Of a stretch of DNA of 64,000 nt, positions 24,975 through 36,800 are shown one piece after another. Origin of the DNA: Tetracladium setigerum (Eukaryota; Ascomycota; Leotiomycetes; Helotiales); the NCBI GenBank assembly GCA_031472005.1, contig PZJY01000012.1, positions 1,240,001 through 1,304,000 on the forward strand. Direction: 5' to 3'. Each line of letters starts with the position of its first letter. Position 1 is the stretch's first letter. Made by a program: the position numbers and the translations under genes. The notes under the pieces were generated by a model. It searched no databases. It saw only the letters and a list, made by a program, of their open reading frames with translations, and had not been told where the DNA came from.

Positions 24975-26071
24975 ATGGATTTCGCCTCTCTCATGTCCAA
25001 AGCGATCTCCAAATCCGTCCCCTCCAAAGAATCCAAATCCGCTACCCCCACCGAACCCTCCAAGAAGTACATGAAACGTTCTGAAGTCGAAGCGCAACGA
25101 CAAGCCCAATATCTCGCCGAACAACGCGCCATCGAAGAAGCGCAATCCGCAAAACTAGCACAAAAGCGCAAACGAGAGGAGGATGAAGCGGAAGCAAATC
25201 GGGCGAGAGAGGAAAAGCGGAGGAGATTAGCTGAGGAGTCTAAGAAGAGGAGGGAGGAACGAGAGGCAGAGGAGGATGCGGCGAAGAGGAAGAGACTTGG
25301 ATTGCCAGAGTTGGTGAAGGAGACGACGGAGGAGGTGGAGAAAGATGATATTGAGGATGCGGAACTGGTTGAGAAGCTAAGGGAGATGGGGGAACCTTCG
25401 AAATTGTTTGGGGAGAGTCATAAGCAAAGGTTACGTCGGTATAGGAAGCTGGGAATTGTAATGACTACGGGCCCTATTCCTACGAGTTTGGTATTGGTGG
25501 AGGAGAAAGACATGAAGGTTGATACGGTGCCAGAGGATGAGGAGGGGAAGAAGTATCTGTTCAGGCAGTTGGCTTCGTATTTTACGATGATTCTTAAGGA
25601 ATGGGAGAGTGCACTGGGTGCTGAGCAGAGAGATACATTTGCCAGCAAGGCAGCATATAACGCTATGGTCTCTAGCAAGGAGCATATGACACCTGTAAGT
25701 TCTCCCGCTACGTTTAGGACAAGATTCATTCTGACTTATCTCAGCTCTTCCGAAAATTTGAATCTGGAGATTTCGATGTCAAAGGCGTTCTAGAACCCAT
25801 CGTCGAAATTGTCAAAGCAGCCCAGGAAAAGCGATACGTCGATGCCAACGATGGCTACCTTAGACTTAGTATTGGCAAAGCAGCTTGGCCTATCGGAGTT
25901 ACCATGGTTGGTATTCACGAACGTAGTGCTCGAGAGAAATTGCATGAGAGTGACAAAGGCCACGTTATGGGAGACGAAGTCACGAGGAAGTTCTTGCAGA
26001 GTATCAAGCGGTGTTTGAGCTTTGCTCAAGTTCGCTGGCCTCCTGAAGACACGATGCAGCTGATGGGTTAA
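24975..26071 (+). CDS. PRP18: pre-mRNA splicing factor 18 (PRP18)
   Basis: Two exons, 24975-25694 and 25745-26071 (50-nt intron, GTAAGT donor, TCTCAG acceptor, phase 0), give 348 residues, similar to metazoan PRP18. It is a U5-associated factor that supports the second catalytic step of splicing. Visible are a long charged coiled coil (residues about 35-110), the SFM motif shared with PRP4 (ELVEKLREMGEPSKLFGES), and the PRP18 helical domain ending with the invariant loop region GKAAWPIGVTMVGIHERSAREK. The C-terminal motif SIKRCLSFAQVRWPPEDTMQ matches family expectation. Start chosen at the MDFASLMSKAI methionine, the standard N-terminus. The coding strand switches from C-rich to purine-rich near 25160. 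It ends 82 bases from the convergent GFA gene. Confidence 0.93.
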
Positions 26072-26153
26072 TCTTGGTAGTTTAATTCAAGAATTGTTCC
26101 CTCCTCCACCTTTCAACGCCTGCTTTTTGTTGTTATCTGTTCCAGTCATCCTT

Positions 26154-26706
26154 TCAATTCGGCATCCCATCATAGACATCAACTCCTTCCTCGGGGACTT
26201 CCCATCTCTCTGCTCTTTTCCAAAATACATGTCTCCCTGGAGGGGGAAGCCCAACTCCTGAAGCAGCGAACAGTCCACCCTTCAGAGAAGAAATGTCCGG
26301 ATTCTCCACAACCGTTGACAGAATTGGTCTTTCAATCGCGCATTAGTTTCTTTTCGGCTGATGCAGACAGAAGAAGAGGAGGACATACGATCCACAATCA
26401 CCGCAGAAGTTCCTATTTATTGTATTCCCCGAATTCGCTTTCTCGACATATACTTTGGGTGTGCCAGTAACAGTGATATCTTTAGTTGGAACACGGATGT
26501 TGACAGAAAATCTAGAAATTCTTTAGCAGGAGATTTTGAATAGAAATATTACGAAGTATTATGAGGCTCACGCACAGAGATCCACCCGATGCTCTGCAAC
26601 TCGTGCAATGGCAGAGAGATATCTTTGGTGGAAGTGAGGCTGATGGAAGTGATACTTTGATGTTTCCACAATTACAGCTGCCGTTTATGATATTTGTGGT
26701 CTCCAT
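26154..26706 (-). CDS. GFA/CENP-V-domain zinc protein
   Basis: Three exons, 26706-26576, 26511-26389 and 26328-26154, with two introns of 64 and 60 nt (GTGCGT and GTATGT donors), give 142 residues, a complete GFA-family length. The zinc ligands are in place: GSCNCG near residue 10, CHCTSC near residue 32 and FCGDCG near residue 80. GFA-domain proteins are named after the bacterial glutathione-dependent formaldehyde-activating enzyme; most fungal members are unassigned small zinc proteins, so formaldehyde metabolism should not be assumed. No signal peptide. Convergent with PRP18. Confidence 0.87.
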
Positions 26707-27604
26707 TTTGATTTTCAGCTCACAATTTCGTTCGACTTTTGTGATGGTTGCGATTTGTTATGGTCAAACAACTATATATAGGCTTGTGATAGCGGGGTTA
26801 GATTCAGGTTTGCTTATAGTTAGCGCAAATAGTGTGTCATCAGAATCTCAGCCTTCAATGATCAAGCAAGACTCTCGGGCTATCCGAGAAATCAGAGATT
26901 GAGAAATGTACCTACGTATCACATCTGCATGAGGCTCGTCAAAGGGCGTAATCGACATCTTACGTGTTTTTTCAATAACCGAGAGAAACTGAAAACCTGC
27001 TGAATGATGAGCCCTTCACTTGTCAATAATGCAACATCAGTCACAAACTAAAATCTTGTGTCACTCGGATTGAGATGATTCGATAACTTGTACTCTTTTG
27101 AGGGAACCACACCTTAACTCCGTGTTTGATGCGCTCCTTGTGGTTAGAAGAGGACCAGAAGTTACCTCGCACAATTTAGTTGCCAATTTAGGAATGGTAT
27201 CACCAGTCTTCAATTCAAGAGATAAAAGAGAATGACACTAGAAAATTAGAAGCACAAATATCACACAATTATTTTTATCTTCAAATCTAATCGTTAGATT
27301 ATCGTCCAGACTATTGATGGGGAAGCTCACTTTCGTCCAATTTTTAATAGCACCTGGTAAGTCGGATTTTCTTTGGTAACATAGCAAGACTGCAAATTAT
27401 TGTCTAAAGGTAGTATTCTAAGAACTATTTCTAAGAACTATTTCTTGTCATGAATTTCATGTTCTAGAACGTAGAGGAGTGGTCAACGATTCCTGACTAT
27501 TCGAAATGGCTTGGCGAGGCTTTGCGGGGGAAACTTGGCAGTGACAAGGCTGCATCAATCCAGAAAAAAAACGTCGAGAGCAACGTTCAGATCTAAACAC
27601 CACG
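26707..27604. other. AT-rich intergenic region
   Basis: Promoters of the GFA gene (left) and RCM1 (right). 26900-27480 is notably AT-rich compared with neighbouring coding sequence. A short direct repeat of the 10-mer AAGAACTATT occurs at 27419-27440. No gene or transposon remnant is recognisable. Confidence 0.5.
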
Positions 27605-29513
27605 ATGTCTCTGTACCACGAAACAGCTGGTCTTCTCACAGCACCCACGAACTCCGGTGGTAGTTTGAGATCCCGAATCTTCAGCGCGAAAGATCTCAAA
27701 TCGCCTCCTGCGCAAGTTTATGCTCTGGCAATTGAAAGTTGCAAATGGAGTTCCGTCTTGAAGGAGATCGTTGAGGCCGCGGACATTTTGCGCCTTGAAC
27801 GAAAGGTATAAACTTTTTCTACTTTCTCCGTGAAAATGTTGTTTGTTTTGGCTTTGTGCTTTTTGGACTCATACTAATCAATTATTACAGCTGACACCAA
27901 TCCTTTCCATCCTCCTCGTCCACGATCTTCTCCTTGCCAAAAAAGGAATTGCCCTCCCCGCCACCCACGGTCTTCGCTCCTCTGTCGAGCGACATAAGGC
28001 TCGTCTCCAAGCTGAATTCACCAAATCACGAATCCGCAGGAAAATTAGCACCCAAGAAGCATTCAAACTCCACATTGAGCAAGGTCTTGAAGCCAGTGAA
28101 GATGCATCTGTGGAAGCGCCATATCCAAGATGGGTGCGCATAAATACGCTAAAAACGACGGTGGAAGATCAATTAGAAACGACATTCAAAGGACTAGAAA
28201 GGGCTGTGAGTATCAACGATGTAAGGAGTAGGAGGGTACAAAAAGTGTTCATTGATGCGAATATACCGAATTTATTGGCTATATCACCAAGTGTCGACCT
28301 CTCCAAAAGCGAAGCCTATAAATCCGGCGAGATTATATTCCAGGATAAAGCATCTTGCTTCCCAGCCTACCTTCTCGATCCCCTCCCCGAAGATGGCGAC
28401 ATCATTGACTCCTGCTCTGCACCAGGAAACAAGACAACTCATCTGGCTGCAATAATGCTCTCACACGCTCCCGATCAAGATGATTGCCGACAAACCATTC
28501 ACGCCTTTGAGAAAAATAAAGGCCGGGCTGAAACGCTCGAGAAGATGGTGAATCTGGCTGGATCGTACACATGGACCAAACTGCATCCGGGCCACGATTT
28601 CCTCAAAGCAGATCCCGAGTCGGCACCTTACAAGAATGTGGGTGCACTTCTCCTCGATCCCAGTTGTTCTGGAAGTGGAATCGTCGGGAGAGATGATATG
28701 CCTGAACTCCATCTCCCTGTCTTGAAGGCAGGCGGCTCTTCTTCCCAAGTCGCCAAACCGTCTAAGAAAGGCGCCAAACCAACCGAAGCCCCCAAAGCAA
28801 GAGAAGACACCAAAAAGCGCAAACGTGACGACGACGAAGACATAAAAGTCATGGTCGACGATGACGGTGAGGTAACGGCCGTTAACACTGCCGACGAACT
28901 TGCAGCCCGTCTATCAGCACTTTCAGATTTCCAAGCACAATTACTAGTTCACGCGTTTAAATTCCCAAAGGCGAGAAAGATCACGTATTCGACGTGTTCT
29001 GTGCACAACGAGGAAAATGAGGTTGTGGTGATGAAAGCTTTAGAGTCTGTGGTTGCAAAGGAGAGGGGATGGAGGGTGCTACGGAGGGATGAGCAGATTA
29101 GAGGATTAAGGGAGTGGAGCGTTAGAGGGGTTGTGGAGGCGTGTGAAGGTGATGAGGAGGTGGCGGAGGGGTGTATTCGAGCGAATAAGGGGGATGAACA
29201 TGGTACGATGGGCTTCTTTCTGGCCGGGTTTGTTAGGGATGATGGGAAGAGTATTCCGATCAGTGCTCTGGGAGCTAAGAAAGAGAGGCCTTTCGTGCCG
29301 AAAGCGAGGATTGTGGAGAAGGAGGAAGAAGTGATTGAAGGGGAGGAAGATGATTGGGGTGGTTTTGAAGGCGATGGGGGTGAGGTAGGTGAGAAGCAAG
29401 TCCTGCCGGCGAAGGCGAGTAAGCCGGTTGTGAACAGACATGCGTACGGTCAGGGCAAGCGTCCGCAGCTAGTAGGTTCAAAGAAGGGGAATAAGAAGAG
29501 GAGGAAAGCCTAG
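27605..29513 (+). CDS. RCM1: 25S rRNA (cytosine-C5) methyltransferase (Rcm1/NSUN5)
   Basis: Exons 27605-27805 and 27891-29513, with an 85-nt intron (GTATAA donor, CTAAT branch, TTACAG acceptor), give 607 residues. This nucleolar enzyme methylates a cytosine of the large rRNA. Visible features are the N-terminal region with YALAIESCKWSSVLKEI, SAM motif DSCSAPGNKTTHLA, motif IV LLLDPSCSGSGI (Cys about 326) and motif VI ITYSTCSVHNEENE (Cys about 436). Both cysteines used by m5C RNA methyltransferases are therefore present. A Lys/Glu-rich insert (about residues 355-400) splits the catalytic domain, as in fungal Rcm1. The tail is basic and ends KKGNKKRRKA, fitting a nucleolar protein. The last third is strongly G-rich on the coding strand. 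Confidence 0.93.
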
Positions 29514-32500
29514 GTAGGTAGTGTTCGATGCACTGTGTGTCATTGGAAGTATAAGGTACTCACCGCATATTCTCGTATCATGCCTACCTACCTTACCTAC
29601 CCTAGGTACTTACCTATATATCTCCACATCTCCAAATATTGTTATTACACGCCTCTTCAGATCTTCAAAAACTCTTTCAAATTCTCATATCCACTCCGTC
29701 AATCTCCAATCTCCATTCTAACTCTCCAGCGCTCCATTTTTCCATCTCTCCAAACCCTCCATGTTTATTTCCACATTTTTCCCTTCTTCATTTCTGCAGG
29801 TTTGCTAAGATTTGCACTAGTGTGATGATGTTACGATATGTCTGAAAATAATAAGATTACAAGCAGAGAGGTGAAACTCATTTCCAAAAAAATTCTCAAA
29901 GGTTTTTCTATCAAATTCCCATGTTTACTTTTTTCTGATGCTTCCATGAGGTGTCTTAAGGACCTAAGGACTAGACCAGACCAGACCCTTCTGAATCAGG
30001 GACCTTCCCCCCCCTCAAAACATCATATCATTTTCTCTTCGAGTAATAGTCGTAAATAAAGCCCCTCCAAAATTCAGTGCTGGCACTGTTGGAATTTCAT
30101 TTCACCATCATATAGAAGAAAGTAAACAAAACTGTATAGTCTCTTTCTATTTCCCGCCCTCCCCCCCTCTTCTTTCTATAGAAATATTTTGCATCGAGAA
30201 GGAAATGGTGTGGTGTACTGCATAGCAAATCTTACACATTAGTAATAGAGAGAGAGGAGAGTATGGAGTCAAAGACTGAATCGAATTGATTGGTTGATAG
30301 TCATGTAGAAAATCGTTCCAAAGTACAGGATTGTACTTGTCGTAGAAGTGTGTATGATGAAGACGTTGGTTTTTTGTTTGAAATGAGGAGAGGGTGAGAG
30401 AGAGAGAGCACGCGAAGCAAGACGTTCGAGTATTTCGTACCTCGAAGTCAAGGAAGAACCTGGTTCGCTCCAGCATTTGGAAATATTGGGAGTGAGTATA
30501 AATAATTGTAGTGTGTTGTTCTTGTTACTTTACTCTAGTACTGCACACCTCTTCGACGTTAGGTTTGCAGCGGCATTATTCTTGTGTTTCATGTACCTTC
30601 TAATATCTGAAGTCTAACGATTCATTCGTTTTTTTGTTATCGCGAAGGTAACACCAACCCAACACAATACAACACCACCACACCCACATCACATCACATC
30701 ACCACCCACACCCACACAACACCATACCATACCATCCACATCACAACTTCCGACCCATCTTTGTCGAATTTTGTAGATAATGGAAAGAAAGAAAGAAGGC
30801 CCCAATATTGTCTATCTATTTGGGGAATTTGAATTCTCTTTCCCTCTTCTTCCAGGCAAGGTCGGTCCTCAAATAGGACAACATCACTTGACCAATCACT
30901 GAATCCGGACACCTACTTGCATGGGTACCTTAACGAATCCCATCCTATCCTATCCCATCCAGAACGGCAGCGGAGGGTCGCCTCACCTTGGCCCTATCAT
31001 TGAAAATTGAATTTTTTTTCGTTTTTGCTTATTCCTTGCATGCCTAAAGAATCCGTCAGAAGACTGTTCTGGTCTACGTCGGTTGTCGTTGCTGTTCAAG
31101 ATGGAGAGTTTGAGACATGTGTTTAGGTCCGGAGACGAGAGAGGAGAGGAGGGGGGTCCCTTTTTCGTAGGTTGATGATGGCGACGGTTGTACAGTAAGT
31201 ACAGTAGTACGGTACTGGACGAATGGGTGAAGAGGTGGCATGGTGACCTGCTTGGTTTTTTTTGAAGATGGCTGGTTGGTTGGTTGGTTGGATTATTACT
31301 GTACGCCGTGAGTAGTAAAGCCAGGGAGGAGGGCACATGGGGAGAGGAAAGAGGGAGAGGATACGAAGTAGAGTCCTGTACACCATACTCCGTACAAGCA
31401 GTTAAAATAAGTAGGCTTTCGGTACTCAGCCGGAGTGGCTCCCCCAGCTCTCCAGGGTCCGCCTTAGTTTGTGAAGGGCACGCCGTATGATTGATATTGG
31501 CATCGCTTGGGGCCGCTTGTGGCTTCACCTTTCGTCGTCGAGGATCGACAGCCCAGGAGTCGTGTTTACGCCTTCATCATATAGTACGAAGTATAGTTAT
31601 CACCGTAGATCTGGATGGTAGAAAAGAGAAAAGGCATCTCTCTCTCTCTCTCCCGATGCTATGATTCGGCATGTTCTGATATTGCGTGTGGTGTGTGCTT
31701 CATCTTGTGCGGTTGGGGTGGTCGAGAAGGAGTTTCCAGTTGTTCTGATTGCCGGCTGTTCCCCTGCGCGATGCAAGGATGGGCAAGGATCTGATCTGTG
31801 CTGGTGCTGGTGGATGATCGTTGCAGGGAGGGGGTCCGAGATGTGATTGACATGGCATCCTCCTCATATTGATCATGCGGATGTGAGGATGATGATGATG
31901 ATGGGGAGGAGGAGGATGATGAAGTGGTCAGGACATTTATCTTTTTGCGGTGCACATCTCCCACCTCCATATCCCCAGCTCTCCATCTCTTTCCTCCGAT
32001 AAATGAAAGGGATAGTGGGTTTTTGCGTAGTCCCTCCCTCTTGAATGACACGACGACAAGAATGAGATGAAGGCTGGTTAAGACATTGCTGAGACGCGGA
32101 TAAAATCCAGAGTAGCGAATAATGGCTTTGTTGGCGTTGGAGGTGGATTCATTCATCCTTGAAACTGCCACCCACCCACCCACACCCCGTTCCCCTAAAA
32201 AACCGTTGCTGCCAGCCAAAGCACAGAGTTACTGTAGCAGAGAGAGATGAGAGAAAAGATGGTACGAGAGATAACTACTGACTGTACCTGCAAAGTCTTG
32301 TACTGTTACTTGGTGGAAGTCTATTCATCGGTGAGGCGAGGGCTATGGGCATGCGATTATGCCATGCAAAGGGCCCAATCCAATAACAATGGAGGAAGGG
32401 CTAGCGAAAATGCTTCAAACAGCTGAAAAACTCTCATGATGCAACTATGATCGCCACCCGGTCCATCATCCAAACCTTCGCTGGGGTGGTGAAGAAGACG

Positions 32501-33899
32501 TCGAAGAAGGAGAAGAATAAGATCCAGAGGGGAGATCAAGATGATTCTGCAGAGTCTATTATTCGGGACTGAGGACTAATTAATTGCTCAGAGGAAGGAA
32601 GCAACAAAGTACCTACCTGGATACCTTACCAACAACAACAACAATCAACAGATTTTATATCTCTCTATCCAATTACGATTCTGGCGAAATAATGAGAATT
32701 GAGTTATATAGGTAGATGGTGGCACGGGGTGATACCTGTGATAGAGAATTGAATATATCGCAGTATATGTACGATACAGCATGTGAAGCACTGGAATGAA
32801 AAGATAACAATAGACGAATGATATTGACCACTACCACATACCACCTAGATATCTAGTAGCTGCCTACTTCTAATGATTATTCCTTTGCAATAATCTATCA
32901 TCTTCACATCACCACCTACTCTCCTTCTGTCTCTCAGTTGCAGCGACTTGCACCCTCCTTCAGGCTTAGTCGCAGCACCCTCTTATTTTGAGGCTGCAGC
33001 CACGGCCCACCCTTCAGAACTTCACAAACCCGCCCATCCACCCACATCCATCTGAACTGAACAGCAAAACATCTCGACCTGGCCTTCGTTCTTCTCTCCT
33101 TCCCCTAGAGCTTCAAAATCACCATTTCTTTTTTTGTACCTTCCCTTCTTCAAATATATTCAGTACTTTCAGGTACAGAAGAGAAGGGAAACCAAACCAC
33201 TCGAAGCAATACCTTCTTCACTCTCTCACATTTCGTCCACCACCACCCACCACTACACCCACCGCAAGGTTCGTTCTCCGACCCTCGACTGTTTCCAAGA
33301 CTCCACCAGCTGTCTGAGCGCGCGCGACTACAACCCAACATAACATTAACATTACATTACCTTTCTTTCGCTCTGTCAAACCCTTGCTTCTTTCTGCCAG
33401 ATTCACGCCTGCCTGTACTGTACTCTACTGTATTGATTGTGTATCACCTTTTGCTGCCTCCGACGACCCGACACCGAACGGCTCTTCCTTTCGCTTTCAC
33501 CTCACATCAATCACCTTCGAACCCGACAACCATTCACCCTGCTGCGAAGGACCCGACCGCTGCATGAATGAATGCCCTTCCTTTCTTCTCAACACCTCGA
33601 TCGCCCTCCAACCTTCGAGGCCTTCCTCGCAACTTCCCCTGCACCGAGATACCTTTCATAACAGACCTCGCGCGACACAAGATTGCTACCGACTTGTCTG
33701 TCTCGGGTCGCTGCCTCACACCGACGACTGGATACAACACACCCGCCCTTTACACACGACCTTGACTCTTCATCGCCAGAAGGAAGCCTCAACACCATAA
33801 TAAAACATCGTGGTGTGGGAGTTTCAGGTCGGCCCACTGGCTTGTTGAGTCGCATCCCTTCGGACGGAGCGTGGCTCTGCCACCCAGTCCTCCTTTACC
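29514..33899. other. 4.4-kb gene-poor stretch before MED15
   Basis: No protein-coding gene is supported. Low-complexity sequence is frequent: CA/CCA-rich 30650-30735, a CT tract 31639-31653, GAT/GAG repeats at 31886-31920 and TTGG repeats near 31270. The final 1 kb is pyrimidine-rich and resembles a long 5' leader of MED15. A 186-codon frame on the minus strand (31659-32219) has Ser runs but no domain and I reject it. A regulatory or noncoding-RNA function cannot be judged from sequence. Confidence 0.55.
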
Positions 33900-36800
33900 A
33901 TGAACTCCAACTTCCAGCAGAATATGGGCGGCCAGATGATGCCACAGCAGCAGCAGCAGCAGCAGCAACAACAACAACAGCAGCAGCAACAGCAAAGGCA
34001 GCAGCAACAACAGAGACCGCAGAATGGGAATGTGCAAATGGCCATTCAGCAGATGATATTCTCCGCTCTGAGTAACCAGCCCACACAGCACCTAACAGGA
34101 TGGCAGTCGCAAGTTTCATTGACGGAACGAATGGGGACTGTCATGAGCATGTAAGTTTTCACTTTTCGCTTTTTGCGCCGCTTCACTTCACCTTGGTGAC
34201 CTAGCCTGATCGTCGATAGAATTGGAAACCTTCGCCTCGCTAGTCAAACCCAACCTAATCCACCAGACGTACACAAGATGGTGCAAATCGCAATTCGTTT
34301 TGAAGGAGAGATATTTGAAAAATCCGCCGATCGGGTACGCCCTACATTCTTCAAGATTGCTGCTTCATTTTTAATATTCTTTAGGTATCATACAAGCGTG
34401 CCGTGGATGCAAAGATTTCGCAACTTCAAACTCGACGCAACGAGAATCAGTCGGGTCTCCAGCAAGTCATACAGGCGCAAGCTCAACACCAAGCCCAACA
34501 GCAAGTCCAGGCGCAGGCCCAGCAGCAACAAATGATGATGAACCAGAATATGCAAGGCCAGGTGAACAGGAACAACATGCCCCCGCAAGCCCAGCAGCCG
34601 TTCCAGCACCTTCAACACCAGATGCAAGCCTCGCCGATCCCTGGACAAATCCCCCAGCAGATGATGGGCATGCAGAATGATAGTGGAATGCCACCAAACA
34701 TGAATCCAAACGCGCAGCAGCAATTTCAAATGCAAATGCCCCAACGACATCCCCAGCAAGGCCAACCTAACATGGCGGGTAGGCCACAGAACCCAGGCAA
34801 CGGTCTCACGCCGGAAGAGAACAGCAACGTCAATGCTATGGCGGATAGACTTTTCGCATCGGCGACGGAGGAGGCGAAAGCGAACATTCGCTTGAATATT
34901 CAAAACAAGATGGACCCCATGCAGCTGCAAAGATATCAGGCCGCGGGCATGGATATTGCAACCTTATATTTCCGCAACCAGGTCCTGCAAAAGTTCCGGG
35001 CTGATAAGCAGCAACGCGCCTTGCAGTTACAACAGGGTCAGAACATGCAGCCACAGAGGTCGATGAACCCAAGTCCATTGAACGGTCAACAACCTCCACC
35101 CATGGCGATGGGAGGCAATCCAGATCCAGGCTACATGGAGAACATTGCGGCACAACAACAACAGGCGGCTGCCTTGGCTGCAAATCATGGAGAGATGGTG
35201 GTGCCTGTCAGTAGCGCACCAAGAAATGGCACTCCTCAGCCTGGTGCAATGACGAATCCAAGAGCTGCTCAACAACAGCAATTCGTTAATGCGCAGCAAG
35301 CTCAAGCAGCCCAGCAGCAAAGAATACATCAAGCAGCCTTGCAGCAACAGCAACAGTCGCAAGCTCGATTACACGCACAATCAAAAGCCCAACAGATCGC
35401 TCTTCAAGGACAGCCAAACGGCATGGGTAATGGTCCTATGCCTCCTCAGCCTAGCCCAGCGATGCCGACGCTCAATACACCTCTTCTCCGAACACCACAA
35501 ATGGACCAACCGGGTCCCGGAAACCAAAATAATCCCGCGAACGCTCAGTTCGGACAGGCTTTGGATCCACGCTTCATGCAAGGTCAGAACCAAAGACCCG
35601 GGGCAGTTCCTGGCGATATGAACGCCATGTTTGCCAATCTACCGCTCGAGCAACGTCAACAGATCGCGAACAATATCCCCGAGAACAAGATCAACGATGC
35701 ATTGGCAAAATGGGGCGAGAATCAGCGACAGATGAACGCACAACAGCAACAGCAACAACAAGCCCAAGGCCTCCGTCCTGCTGGTATGCCGATGCAAGGT
35801 CCACGACCTGGTCAGCAAATGCAGCCTGGTCAATTCAATCCCCAAACTGGCGCTATCCAACAGTTTATGATCACAAACCCAGGCCAGCCTCTACCGCAAG
35901 CCCTAGCCACCGGCATGTCTCCACATCAATTGTCCCTCCTGAATCAGCAAATCATGAAAATGCAAGCGCAGAATCAGAATCCAAACCAACTACAACGCAA
36001 CATGGCCCCATCGATGAATGAGCAACGATTAATGGCGCACATGGATGGTTTGGATTATCCAGCTGCCTTGGCGAACCATCCTACAATGCCTCAAGGTATT
36101 CCTGGTGAAATTAAGAAATGGGGTCAATTGAAACAATGGGCTTCAACAAATCCAAATCTTGGACCGCCACAAATCGAAAACATCAAAAACCTCCAGAAGA
36201 TGCACTACCAAAGTATCCTTAAGTCGAGGCAGCAAAACGCTGCAGCTGGGGCAATGATGCCTGGAGGTCCACGACCCGGCCAACCTGGGATGCAAGGAGT
36301 TATGATGAATGGTGCTGCTCCTGTTGCACAGATGGGAGGGGGTCCGATGCAGATGCAAATGGGAATGCCCAATCCAAACATTCGACCAGTGACACAGGAA
36401 GAAGTTGATGCTTTGAAGGCTCATCCACAGATGACGGGCATGACAGAGGACCAAATTCGCCATTTTATACAGACCAAGAACCAGCAAATGACTCCCGGGC
36501 AGCTGCAACAACGCCAACAGCAATTATTGCAGATGCAACGGGTGCAGATGGCTCAAACCGTCCAGGTGGTCCGCAACCAAACAATCCAGCGGCAACCCCA
36601 CAAATGAGCGGACCTCCTCCACAGAAAGCTCCTCAACCCACCCCTGATCAAGCTGCGCAGGCCCCAAACCGTCCAGCTCCACGTCAACAGCCGGCCGCGC
36701 GAAATGCCGCTCAAACGTCCTCTCCCGTTCAGCCTGCCAAAAAGCTCAAGCGAGCCAGTAGCGACGATGTTGTTGAAGTCCCAAATCCAAATCTTCAACA

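Noticed and set aside
31659..32219. 186-codon minus-strand open frame with serine runs
   Set aside because: No domain, serine run created by a GAT/GAG microsatellite, no splice or conservation support.
33824..34091. Leucine- or cysteine-run frames opposite the MED15 polyglutamine tract
   Set aside because: Antisense translations of the CAG/CAA repeat.
36300..36620. An intron explaining the MED15 frame change near 36555
   Set aside because: No donor/acceptor pair gives the observed continuation, and the text reads smoothly across the site with one added A (MAQNRPGG), so a deletion is simpler.
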